Assembly: GCA_029256485.1 (NCBI GenBank)
Contig: JAQSXU010000043.1
Location: 1 to 32,495 of the forward strand
Length of the DNA: 32,495 nucleotides
Source: Clostridiaceae bacterium
GTDB lineage: Bacteria; Bacillota_A; Clostridia; Clostridiales; Clostridiaceae
Direction of reading: 5' to 3'
This document shows positions 7,607 through 15,115 of this stretch, in pieces. The notes under the pieces were generated by a model. The model ran no database searches, was not told the origin of the DNA, and worked only from the letters and a program-made list of their open reading frames with translations. A program made the translations under genes and the position numbers. How positions within the stretch are numbered: the first letter of the stretch is position 1; each line of letters begins with the position of its first letter.

Positions 7607-8518
7607 ATGATAAAGTCAAAATCCAATGATAACAGTGTTCTATCTCATTTTATTTCCTTAAGGCATGGAGTCCAGAGAATCTGCCCTCGCTGCGGCAGTT
7701 CATATACTGTATTATATGGAAAAAGCCGGGGCAAACAGAGATATATGTGTAAAGGCTGTAGAAGAACATTCAATGATTTTACAAACACACCTATAGCAAA
7801 AACTCACTTTCCTGAAAAATGGGAGATATTTATTAAGTGTACAATTGAGGGCTTGTCCCTTAAGGCGGCAGCCTGTCAGGTTAATGTTTCTTATGTAACA
7901 CTGTTTTACTGGAGACATAAACTGCTTTCTGCCTTAAAAGAAATAAAGCAAAATAAAATGCAGGGATCATTTGAGCTGGAGAATTTCTTCTTAAAATATT
8001 CCCGGAAGGGAAAGAAACACATTGAACATAATGAAAAAAGAATGCATGACCAAAGTGTAAGTTTTTTTAATATTAGCAATAGAAAGGTTTGCGTTGTTAC
8101 TGCCTTAGATACACATAAAAATATTTATTCCAGGGCAGTGGGCACAGGCCGTATGAATGCAAAAGATACTGAAGATTATATTGGAAAAATATTAAACAAA
8201 AATAAACAGGTATGCTCAAGACCAAAAAACTTTTTTGCCATGTTTTTTAAAAGAATGAATATAAAAGAATGTAACAAATTTCTAGATGATAGTTCAGTAG
8301 CAGTAAAATATAGATGTCATTGCATGGAGTGGTTGTACCGTTTCAAGGGAGTGGCAACAAAATATCTAAATAATTATCTTAGTTTATTTAAATTTCTAAA
8401 AGAAATTAATTTTTGCAAAGAATTCTGGTCAGTTAGAAAATTTATAACTGATATTGCTGGCATTAATGTTGAAAATACATATATAAACATAAGGGAAGCT
8501 GAGGTTTGCTTCATATAA
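7607..8518 (+). CDS. IS1595-like transposase with degraded catalytic site
   Basis: A 303-residue protein. Residues 26-51 are the zinc ribbon of IS1595 transposases (CPRCG, then YMCKGC: C26, C29, C48, C51), followed by a helix-turn-helix-like region (GLSLKAAACQVNVSYVTLF). The DDE domain shows FELENFFLKYSRKG (122-135) at the first acidic position, with E125 rather than D, and VCVVTALDTHKN with D168 at the second. At the third, where relatives read like VCTDS, this protein reads VCSRP, with R205 in place of the aspartate. The following H/N-rich stretch is shortened, yet the C-terminal FKGVATKYLNNYLSLFKFL block is well kept. The frame is intact but the enzyme is probably dead. AAAGG lies a little far upstream of the ATG. 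It could be domesticated or simply decaying. Confidence 0.8.
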   Translation: MIKSKSNDNSVLSHFISLRHGVQRICPRCGSSYTVLYGKSRGKQRYMCKGCRRTFNDFTNTPIAKTHFPEKWEIFIKCTIEGLSLKAAACQVNVSYVTLFYWRHKLLSALKEIKQNKMQGSFELENFFLKYSRKGKKHIEHNEKRMHDQSVSFFNISNRKVCVVTALDTHKNIYSRAVGTGRMNAKDTEDYIGKILNKNKQVCSRPKNFFAMFFKRMNIKECNKFLDDSSVAVKYRCHCMEWLYRFKGVATKYLNNYLSLFKFLKEINFCKEFWSVRKFITDIAGINVENTYINIREAEVCFI

Positions 8519-8820
8519 AGTAAGAATGATTAGCTAACATATATTGATATAAATAAAGTCTGTCCCTAACGGGAAATGGATATTAGACAACCTATCGGTT
8601 AAAAAGCTTTGCAGCTCTTATAGAAATCCATAATTTATAATTTATCTAATAAAAACTTTTAAATAATAATTATATTAAACTACATCAACACTATTATTTA
8701 AAAGAGCCTTAGGGGAGGCCTAAAGTAATATATACTATATTTTACAGGACATCATTCATTGAATGTAGTAAAATAATTACATGGTAAATAAAAATATTGT
8801 GATTTATGGAGGAAATAATT
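8519..8820. other. IS 3' non-coding end and nfo upstream region
   Basis: This 302-base stretch holds the non-coding tail of the IS up to 8674, its right inverted repeat (8675-8708), and 112 bases upstream of nfo. Just outside the IS, TTAGG and CCTAA (8709-8723) form a short palindrome. The segment at 8555-8640 has some local complementarity but no recognisable RNA family. TTTACA at 8741-8746 could be a -35 box for nfo, but no convincing -10 at standard spacing was found. I see no hidden gene. Confidence 0.5.
8675..8708 (-). repeat. Right terminal inverted repeat of the IS
   Basis: Ends in AAAAGAGCC; its reverse complement begins GGCTCTTTTAAATAATAGTG and matches the left repeat at 31 of 34 bases. 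Confidence 0.9.
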
Positions 8821-9651
8821 ATGTTAAATATAGGTTGTCATTTATCATCATCAAAAGGCTACAAAGCCATGGGATTAGAAGCACTCAGCATAGGTGCAAA
8901 TACATTTCAGTTCTTTTCAAGGAATCCAAGGGGAAGCAAAGCAAAGGAAATGGATCCAAAGGATGCAGAGGCTTTAATGAAAATAGCAAAGGAGAATAAT
9001 TTTGCTCCAATACTGGCACATGCACCATATACTCTTAATGCTTGTTCAGCAGATGAAAGAACCAGAGAATTTGCAATAGAAGTTATGGAGGATGATTTGA
9101 GAAGGATGGAATATACTCCAAATAATCTTTATAACTTTCATCCAGGCAGTCATGTAAAACAAGGAGTAGAAGCTGGCATAGAATATATTGTTAATATGCT
9201 GAATGCCATTTTGAAACCGGATCAAAGTACCACTGTTTTGCTTGAGACAATGGCTGGCAAGGGAACAGAAGTGGGCCGCAGCTTTGAGGAAATAAAACAA
9301 ATTATGGATGGCGTTAATCTTTCTGATAAAATGGGAGTATGCCTTGATACCTGCCATGTATATGATGCAGGTTATGATATAGTGAACAATTTAGATGGTG
9401 TGCTGGGTGAATTTGATAGAGTTATTGGACTTAATAAGCTGAGAGCAATTCATTTAAACGACAGTAAGAATCCTTTTTCAAGCCATAAAGACCGACATGA
9501 AAAAATAGGAGAAGGTTCCCTTGGAAAAGAGGCCATAATCAGGATTATTAATCATCCAAAACTGAGACATCTGCCATTTTATTTGGAAACTCCAAATGAA
9601 TTGCCAGGCTATGCAGAGGAAATTAAGCTTCTTAGACAGTCATATAAATAA
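8821..9651 (+). CDS. nfo: Endonuclease IV (AP endonuclease)
   Basis: A 276-residue protein, the usual length for Nfo. It cleaves DNA 5' to abasic sites and removes blocked 3' ends in base-excision repair. All nine residues that bind the three zinc ions are in place: H67 (HAPYTLN), H107 (NFHPGSH), E142 ([10 protein letters not shown]), D176 and H179 ([13 protein letters not shown]), H211 (HLNDSK), D224 and H226 ([11 protein letters not shown]) and E256 (FYLETPNE). The ATG at 8821 is chosen because GGAGG at 8808-8812 lies 8 bases upstream; an in-frame ATG at 8806 overlaps that SD and would be wrong. It is a single gene with its own terminator, lying just downstream of the IS. Confidence 0.97.
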   Translation: MLNIGCHLSSSKGYKAMGLEALSIGANTFQFFSRNPRGSKAKEMDPKDAEALMKIAKENNFAPILAHAPYTLNACSADERTREFAIEVMEDDLRRMEYTPNNLYNFHPGSHVKQGVEAGIEYIVNMLNAILKPDQSTTVLLETMAGKGTEVGRSFEEIKQIMDGVNLSDKMGVCLDTCHVYDAGYDIVNNLDGVLGEFDRVIGLNKLRAIHLNDSKNPFSSHKDRHEKIGEGSLGKEAIIRIINHPKLRHLPFYLETPNELPGYAEEIKLLRQSYK

Positions 9652-9664
9652 TAATATAGAAATG

Positions 9665-9704
9665 AAGATTTTCGGCAGTTCACATCCGGGAATCTTTATT
9701 TTAT
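9665..9704 (+). terminator. Intrinsic terminator after nfo
   Basis: AAGATTTTCGG pairs with CCGGGAATCTT (two G-T pairs) around a 10-base loop, followed by TTATTTTATT. It lies between convergent genes and mainly serves nfo. Confidence 0.75.
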
Positions 9705-9710
9705 TATAAT

Positions 9711-10394
9711 TTAATCATTCTTAGTGACAATATACACTTTTCCGTCTGCCTGAAGGCCTGCATAGATTACATCATCAATATTATAAATATTTTTTGATTT
9801 CAACTGTTGAAAAACCCAATTCTCGTCCTTTTGAATTTGGGGCAGATGTGTGTATAAAATACTGCCATCTAAAATAATGTCCACCATCATGCCTGCTTTA
9901 GGCTTTTTAATATTTAGGTCCTCTGCAGTAACAGCAGATTTTTCAGCCTTTTTAAGAACACTTAGCTTACCGTCAGGCTCTAAGATTGCGATTTCAACAT
10001 CAGTTATATAAAAAATATCTTTAACTCTAAGCTGCATTAATAGATCGCCTATATTATATTTGGCCTTTTTCATATTTTTGTAGATAACTTTTCCTTTATT
10101 AATTATCAATAAAGGTTCACTGTCTATCCATAATCTTAATTTAATATTTTTTAAAGTTACTTCTGAAATCAATAATGTAAGAAGGCTCCATATAATAATT
10201 GAGAAGCAGCCATCAATCACACTGATAGTTTTATCTACTGAAGCCACTGCTGCAATGGAGCCAATGGTTATTCCAAGCACATAATCGAAGTATGTTAACT
10301 GTGAAATCTGCTTTCTTCCCATAATTCTGGCGAAAAGAAGCAGAATAAAATAAGTAACAACTGATCTTAAAAGGATAATTAAATAATACTTCAT
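9711..10394 (-). CDS. DUF421 (YetF-like) membrane protein
   Basis: A 227-residue protein with three N-terminal membrane segments, including the family signature FARIMGRKQISQLTYFDYVL and GITIGSIAA, then a soluble C-terminal domain with DGKLSVLKK-type strands and a final LQADGKVYIVTKND. This is the layout of the DUF421/YetF family. In Bacillus these proteins are spore- or membrane-associated; their biochemical role is not established. ATG 10394 is chosen because AGGAAG lies 8 bases before it; an in-frame GTG at 10403 abuts that SD. It follows the carbohydrate ABC genes in the same direction after a 70-base gap and may be read from them, though function does not link them. Confidence 0.85.
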   Translation of the reverse strand: MKYYLIILLRSVVTYFILLLFARIMGRKQISQLTYFDYVLGITIGSIAAVASVDKTISVIDGCFSIIIWSLLTLLISEVTLKNIKLRLWIDSEPLLIINKGKVIYKNMKKAKYNIGDLLMQLRVKDIFYITDVEIAILEPDGKLSVLKKAEKSAVTAEDLNIKKPKAGMMVDIILDGSILYTHLPQIQKDENWVFQQLKSKNIYNIDDVIYAGLQADGKVYIVTKND

Positions 10395-10464
10395 GGTAAG
10401 CACTTCCTAATGAACAATATATCAATATTTTTGACAAACAGATTTAAATTTAATCAAAATATAG

Positions 10465-11286
10465 TTATCCTTTAACACCGTTGTCTGATATACTCTGCAT
10501 AAACCATTTTTCAGCTGCTACAAATAATATTAAAAGGGGTAGTACAGTAATGGTGCTGGCAGCCATTATTTCAGGCCACTTTATCCCATAGGCTCCTCCT
10601 TGTATGAAAAATTGTCTAAGACCTGCTGAAACAAGGAATTTCTCTGGGCTTTTAGTTATTAAGGAGGGATACATGTAATCATTGTAACATGTAACAAAAC
10701 TTATTAGTCCAAATGTTATAAAGGTTGGTTTAGTTAGGGGAAATACTATTTTCCATAGTATTTTCCAGTGAGATGCACCATCAATAACTGCTGCTTCAAC
10801 CAGGCTTTTATTAATTTGTAAAAAAGCCTGCCTCATTAAAAAAATGCCGAATATATTTGCAAGATTACTTATTATAAGCCCTGTTAATGTATCTATTAAA
10901 TTGATATCTGAAAGTAAAATATAACAGGGAATATAGGTAGTGGCTGTTGGCAGCATATATGTACCCATTATTACTGCAAATAATATTTTTTTGCCTCTAA
11001 ATTCAAATTGTGTTAATGCATATGCTATCATTGCGGAGCTTATAACCTGGAATGTGACTTCTAAAACCGCCGTAAATAAACTATTCCACATATATAGAGC
11101 AAAAGGAGCTTCCTTAAAAACATTAATAAAATTAATAAATTGAGGAGATTTGGGAATTAATGCTGGTGGAAAGTTAAATATCTCATCCTTGGTTTTAAGG
11201 GCGCTGCTTATCATCCATATGAATGGAAAAAAGGTTATTATGCTAATAATTATAAGAACCATGTGCCTTAATAATTTTCTAATCAA
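10465..11286 (-). CDS. Carbohydrate ABC transporter permease, MalG/UgpE type
   Basis: A 273-residue protein with six membrane segments and the binding-protein-dependent permease loop EAAVIDGASHWKILW, which docks the ATPase. The C-terminus (SISDNGVKG) matches the GxVKG ending of CUT1-family second permeases. The start is best placed at TTG 11286: it forms a 4-base TTGA overlap with the stop of the upstream permease gene, and AGGAGG lies 11 bases before it. The in-frame GTG at 11298 directly abuts the SD and is less likely. It is the third gene of a binding protein-permease-permease operon that imports a sugar, oligosaccharide or glycerol-phosphate-like solute. No terminator is clear after it. 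Confidence 0.88.
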   Translation of the reverse strand: MIRKLLRHMVLIIISIITFFPFIWMISSALKTKDEIFNFPPALIPKSPQFINFINVFKEAPFALYMWNSLFTAVLEVTFQVISSAMIAYALTQFEFRGKKILFAVIMGTYMLPTATTYIPCYILLSDINLIDTLTGLIISNLANIFGIFLMRQAFLQINKSLVEAAVIDGASHWKILWKIVFPLTKPTFITFGLISFVTCYNDYMYPSLITKSPEKFLVSAGLRQFFIQGGAYGIKWPEIMAASTITVLPLLILFVAAEKWFMQSISDNGVKG

Positions 11287-12143
11287 TAGTGTACCCACCT
11301 CCTGGAGGTAATGAATTGTACTGCCGATAATGCAGCGGTTATTATCAATATCACTGCAGCAATGGCAGCTGCTTCACCAATATTAAAGTTTTCAAAGGCA
11401 GTTTGGTAATACAAATATAATAAAGTTCTTGTACTTCCGGATGGCCCTCCCTGGGTTAAAACTTTAATTTGATCATATGCCTGAAGAGAATTTATAGTTG
11501 TTATTATAGTTAAGAAAAATGTGGTTGGAGATATAAGGGGCAGCGTTATACTTTTAAATTTTTTAAAAGAGCCTGCTCCATCTACAGATGCTGCTTCATA
11601 TAATGCAATTGGAACTTTTTCCAAGGCTGTCAAATAAAATACCATTGCCCATCCCAGCCCCTTCCATACGGTAACAATTGTAACTCCAATCATTGCAGTA
11701 TGTGAACTTTGCAGCCACTGTAATTTAGGTAAATTTAAAGTCTGCAGAATATAGTTGGCAAATCCATACCTTGGCTCAAATATCCAGCTCCAAACAATAG
11801 AAATTGCAACAGTTGGAGTTATCCATGGAGAAAATATTATTCCCTTATAGAGAGCTGACCCTTTAAGCTTTTCCTTCAATATCAAAGCCAGAGTCAATCC
11901 ACCGGCTATAGTTGGAATCAATGTGCCTGCAGCAAAAGCAAAAGTATTCTTAAGTGCACTGTAAAACATTTCATCAGAAAATATGCTTTTATAATTAGCA
12001 AGTCCTACTATATGATAAGAGGATGTCATGTAATCCCAATCTGTAAAACTTATAAATATGGATTCGGCCATAGGCCAAATCCAAAATATTGAAAGGGGAA
12101 TCACTGCTGGTAAAATAAATATTAATACATTTTTTACTTTCAT
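11283..12143 (-). CDS. Carbohydrate ABC transporter permease, MalF/UgpA type
   Basis: A 286-residue protein with six membrane segments. It has the LPAVIPLSIFWIWPM first helix, the FSPWITPTVAISIVWSWIF block, and an EAASVDGAGSFKKFKSITLP loop typical of the first permease of CUT1 importers. SLQAYDQIKVLTQGGPSGST and TLLYLYYQTAF are strong family markers. The start ATG overlaps the upstream binding-protein gene by the classical ATGA, so translation is coupled. Together with the partner permease it forms the membrane channel; the ATPase is not encoded here and is presumably a shared MsmK/UgpC-type protein encoded elsewhere, as is common in Firmicutes. Confidence 0.92.
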   Translation of the reverse strand: MKVKNVLIFILPAVIPLSIFWIWPMAESIFISFTDWDYMTSSYHIVGLANYKSIFSDEMFYSALKNTFAFAAGTLIPTIAGGLTLALILKEKLKGSALYKGIIFSPWITPTVAISIVWSWIFEPRYGFANYILQTLNLPKLQWLQSSHTAMIGVTIVTVWKGLGWAMVFYLTALEKVPIALYEAASVDGAGSFKKFKSITLPLISPTTFFLTIITTINSLQAYDQIKVLTQGGPSGSTRTLLYLYYQTAFENFNIGEAAAIAAVILIITAALSAVQFITSRRWVHY

Positions 12144-13456
12144 TTATCAAGGGCTTCCTGTGCAGTTTTTTGTGCCTGATCTAATGCTTCCTTTGCAGGT
12201 ATATTTTCTATTTCCACTTTATCCGCTGCAACCTTAAGTGCATCAAGAATTTTACCATCAGTAGGATCAATAAATTTTTTTGTACCATGAACGGCCTGTG
12301 CTGTTGGCACTGCTGCTTGAGGATTTTTTTGTACAAATTCCTTAAATTGCGCAATGTTCATAGTTCCTTTATTTACTGAGATATAGCCTGAAGCCATTGA
12401 CCACTCAGCGCTGACCTTAGCACTGGTAAAATATTTCATAAATTCATAGGCACCTTTTTTCTCATCTTCACTTACATTTTTAGGTATTACTAAAAGTTTG
12501 GCTTCTGCAACTGGTTTAGCTTGCTGACCAGCCTTAAATGCAGGCTGCTCATGGGCTGCCAATTTGGTGAAATCTAAATCTCCCTGATCGCCAGATGATC
12601 CTGTATATCCTGCTGCTTTATCTTTCATAACATCATCAATTGTTGAATACCAATATTCCCAGCCCTGGCCGCCTGAATGCACTGCCATTATTTTATCTTC
12701 ATGAATCCATTTCCTAAAGCTGTCCCAGGCTTCAATCCATTCTGGTGAATTAATTAAAACTTTTTTTCCGTCATCACTTAGTATTTTTCCGCCGTTACTT
12801 AATGCTGCATCAATTAAATTATCCGGACCCCACATTGGCTCCCATCCATAAAATGAAACCCCATCACCATTGTTCTTTGTAAGCTTTTTAGCTGCCGCCG
12901 CCAGTGATGTCCATGTATTTAATGAATCCGCAGATATTCCTGCATCCTGGAATGCCTTTTTATTGTAGTACAATACCTGGGTTGTACCATAGATAGGGAA
13001 TCCAAGCAGCTTATCACCTTTTTTGCCTGAGCCCAGGAATGTTTCAACATAGCTGTTTTCCTTAAAGTCCTTGTCTTTACTTGTATATTCACATATGTCT
13101 GTCAGCAAATCCTTATCTGCAAAAATTGCTTCCTTATCTGCCTCCAGTAATGCTAGGGCAGGGGTTTTCTTAGCGGCTATTCCAGCTTGTAAATTTTTAA
13201 AAGTGGCATCGTAATCTTCTTGTGCTACTCCCTTTACTTCATATTTGTCCTGGGAAGCATTAAATTCCTTTATTATTTTCTCCATATTTTGTCCAAGTTT
13301 TCCACCCAGGCCGTACCAGTATTCAATTTGAATTTTGCCATCTGCAGTTTTTTCAGCACCTTTTACTGAATTATTTCCATTTCCGCAGGCAGTCATGGTT
13401 CCTGCCAGTACTGCAGCTAATGCAATAGAACATATTTTTTTTAGACTTTTATTCAT
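12140..13456 (-). CDS. Extracellular carbohydrate-binding lipoprotein of ABC importer (SBP family 1)
   Basis: A 438-residue protein with a lipoprotein signal ending at C24 (TMTAC), then IQIEYWYGLGGKLGQNMEKI, the standard N-terminal strand-helix of UgpB/MalE-like solute-binding proteins. PIYGTTQVLYYNKKAF, ALLEADKE and KGAYEFMKYFTSAKVSAEW are further family landmarks. It captures a sugar-type substrate outside the membrane and delivers it to the two permeases encoded just downstream. The length fits the family. The SD (GGAGG) is 7 bases before the ATG. The upstream region contains a cluster of TGTTCA elements that probably regulates it. Substrate is unknown; UgpB-like and oligosaccharide-binding members share this pattern. 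Confidence 0.92.
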   Translation of the reverse strand: MNKSLKKICSIALAAVLAGTMTACGNGNNSVKGAEKTADGKIQIEYWYGLGGKLGQNMEKIIKEFNASQDKYEVKGVAQEDYDATFKNLQAGIAAKKTPALALLEADKEAIFADKDLLTDICEYTSKDKDFKENSYVETFLGSGKKGDKLLGFPIYGTTQVLYYNKKAFQDAGISADSLNTWTSLAAAAKKLTKNNGDGVSFYGWEPMWGPDNLIDAALSNGGKILSDDGKKVLINSPEWIEAWDSFRKWIHEDKIMAVHSGGQGWEYWYSTIDDVMKDKAAGYTGSSGDQGDLDFTKLAAHEQPAFKAGQQAKPVAEAKLLVIPKNVSEDEKKGAYEFMKYFTSAKVSAEWSMASGYISVNKGTMNIAQFKEFVQKNPQAAVPTAQAVHGTKKFIDPTDGKILDALKVAADKVEIENIPAKEALDQAQKTAQEALDK

Positions 13457-13472
13457 AATTTACCTCCATTTG

Positions 13473-13493
13473 TATGTTCAATATTTGAACATA
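13473..13493. promoter_or_regulatory. Palindromic operator candidate (TATGTTCAA-TAT-TTGAACATA)
   Basis: Two perfect 9-base arms flank a 3-base centre, 17 bases upstream of the binding-protein ATG. On the minus strand it lies just downstream of a TTGTTT-17-TAACAT promoter candidate, where a bound repressor would block transcription. Three further TGTTCA half-sites lie at 13504, 13511 and 13525. Confidence 0.65.
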
Positions 13494-13557
13494 ATGTTAT
13501 CATTGTTCAATGTTCAAAACAATATGTTCATGAATATTTTTTATAAATTGAAAAATG

Positions 13558-13566
13558 TGGTATAAT
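13558..13566 (+). promoter_or_regulatory. Extended -10 promoter for the SsuCBA-type operon
   Basis: TGGTATAAT is a perfect TGn-TATAAT, 45 bases upstream of the permease ATG. The -35 region is only a T-run. It lies downstream of the TGTTCA cluster, so the same regulator could act on it from upstream. Confidence 0.6.
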
Positions 13567-13611
13567 ACTTTATAAAATTTATGGAAAATTTATTTAGTTG
13601 GAGAAGATTTT

Positions 13612-14370
13612 ATGAGAAGGTTAAAAGGAGCAGTGCTGCCGGTTTTAATTATACTTATTTGGTGGGCAGGTTCTTCACTGCATTTATTTAATGAGTACAT
13701 AATACCAGGCCCAAAGGTGGTGGCCCAAACTACATATATTTTATTGATGAATGGAATTTTATTAAAAAATTTAGCTGTCAGCTTAGGAAGAGTGTTTTTA
13801 GGCTTTGTTATTACTTTTGTAATTGCCTTTCCCTGTGCCATATTAGTTGGAGTAAGCCAGAAGTTTAAATACTATGTGGAGCCTGTGCTGGAATTTGGCA
13901 GGCATGTGCCTCCTATTGCAGTTATTCCAATGTTAATATTATGGTTTGGCATTGGGGAAACCTCAAAGCTGGCAGTGATTTTTCTTGCCACTTTCTTTCC
14001 CGTGTTTTCCAGCACATTAAATGGAATAACCAATTATGATAAAAAGCTTTTGGAAGTGGGACGGATTTTTAATTTCAGCTCAAAGGATAAATTTATAAAA
14101 ATAATTTTACCTCAGGCTGTGCCCTCCATACTCACAGGCATTCAGCTGGGCTTAGGCTACAGCTGGAGATCGCTGGTGGCTGCAGAGTTAATAGCAGCTT
14201 CATCGGGAATTGGCTATATGATAATGGATGCTGAACAGCTTTCAAGACCTGACATCATAATTGTGGGTATATTGTCCATAGGGTTGTCTGGATATGCTAT
14301 AGATTATATTATTATGAGCATAATAAATTATTATGGAAAAGGGGCGGAACATGGCAGGGTTAATGATTAA
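13612..14370 (+). CDS. ABC transporter permease, nitrate/sulfonate/taurine type (SsuC/TauC-like)
   Basis: A 252-residue membrane protein with about six hydrophobic segments. LILWFGIGETSKLAVIFLAT and FPVFSSTLNGI followed by LLEVGRIFNFSSKDKFIK are typical of the SsuC/TauC/NrtB family, and LPQAVPSILTGIQLGLGYSW is the ATPase-docking region. It forms the channel of an importer for aliphatic sulfonates, taurine, nitrate, or thiamine-pyrimidine-like molecules; the class is clear but the substrate is not. It begins a three-gene operon, and its 3' end overlaps the ATPase start by 20 bases. An SD (TTGGAG) precedes the ATG. It is transcribed divergently from the sugar ABC operon. Confidence 0.9.
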   Translation: MRRLKGAVLPVLIILIWWAGSSLHLFNEYIIPGPKVVAQTTYILLMNGILLKNLAVSLGRVFLGFVITFVIAFPCAILVGVSQKFKYYVEPVLEFGRHVPPIAVIPMLILWFGIGETSKLAVIFLATFFPVFSSTLNGITNYDKKLLEVGRIFNFSSKDKFIKIILPQAVPSILTGIQLGLGYSWRSLVAAELIAASSGIGYMIMDAEQLSRPDIIIVGILSIGLSGYAIDYIIMSIINYYGKGAEHGRVND

Positions 14371-15094
14371 TAATTTATCCAAGTCATTTTACATAAATAA
14401 TGAGGAGATAAAAGCAGTTAAGGATATAAATTTGAATATAAAAAATGAAAGCTTCACAACTATAGTTGGTAAAAGCGGCTGCGGAAAAACCACTTTACTT
14501 AGAATAATATGCGGGTTGGAAACACAAACTAGTGGTCAGATAAATTTCTTAAACACCAGTGAAATTGAAAATGGCTCAGGAAAAGTGGGTATTGTTTTTC
14601 AGGAGCCTAGATTAATGCCATGGCTTACAGTTCAGCAGAACATGGCTTTCCCCATTTCAAAGGGAAGGGATAAAAGTAATGTTGATGAAATTGTTAATAA
14701 ATATTTGGAGATGCTGGGACTTGAGAAGTTTAAGGATGCATATCCTTCTCAGATTTCAGGAGGCATGGCACAAAGGGTTTCTCTGGGCAGAACACTTTGC
14801 TATGATCCAGACATAATATTAATGGATGAACCCCTTGGAGCCCTGGATGCTTTTAATAGAAGAAAGCTTCAAAATGAATTTATTAACATTTTTAAAAAAT
14901 ATAAAAAAACTATTGTATTTGTTACTCATGATGTTGAAGAAGCAATATATTTAGGTGAAAATGTGGTGATTATGGATCAGGGAAGTATTGTAAAACAGGT
15001 TCCTGTGAATATGGATTACTATAGGGATACAGCCGGTATTGACTTCATAAAACTCAGGGAGCAGATACTAAATATTATTTTATTAAAAAATTAA
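14351..15094 (+). CDS. ABC transporter ATP-binding protein (SsuB/TauB-like)
   Basis: A 247-residue ATPase with Walker A (GKSGCGKTT, 40-48), Q-loop FQEPRLMPW (83-91), signature ISGGMAQR (135-142), Walker B IILMDEP (155-161), D-loop GALD and the H-loop histidine H193 (VTHD). The FQEPRLMPWLTV Q-loop context is typical of nitrate/sulfonate/taurine importers. It powers the permease encoded just upstream. ATG 14351 is preferred: AAAAGGGG at 14337-14344 lies 6 bases upstream, whereas an in-frame ATG at 14333 precedes that SD. The start lies within the permease gene, so translation is coupled. The binding-protein gene follows after 21 bases. Confidence 0.93.
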   Translation: MAGLMINNLSKSFYINNEEIKAVKDINLNIKNESFTTIVGKSGCGKTTLLRIICGLETQTSGQINFLNTSEIENGSGKVGIVFQEPRLMPWLTVQQNMAFPISKGRDKSNVDEIVNKYLEMLGLEKFKDAYPSQISGGMAQRVSLGRTLCYDPDIILMDEPLGALDAFNRRKLQNEFINIFKKYKKTIVFVTHDVEEAIYLGENVVIMDQGSIVKQVPVNMDYYRDTAGIDFIKLREQILNIILLKN

Positions 15095-15115
15095 AGTTTT
15101 TGGGAGGACACTAAA

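Larger units (their letters stand above)
7513..8708 (+). mobile_element. IS1595-type insertion element, probably non-autonomous or inactive
   Basis: The element is delimited by 34-bp terminal inverted repeats (7513-7546 and 8675-8708, 31 of 34 matching), giving 1196 bp. It contains one open frame related to IS1595/ISXO2 transposases. The 8 bases outside each end (ACCTGTAT and TTAGGGGA) do not match, so no target duplication is left; the IS1595 family normally makes an 8-bp duplication. This suggests an old insertion or later rearrangement. It lies between the zinc-ribbon gene and nfo and interrupts nothing recognisable. Confidence 0.85.

Noticed and set aside
8555..8640. Possible structured RNA or riboswitch downstream of the transposase
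   Set aside because: Local complementarity is weak, no known RNA motif is recognised, and it is inside the IS.
7505..8716. Target-site duplication around the IS element
   Set aside because: The 8-base flanks ACCTGTAT and TTAGGGGA do not match, so no duplication can be claimed.
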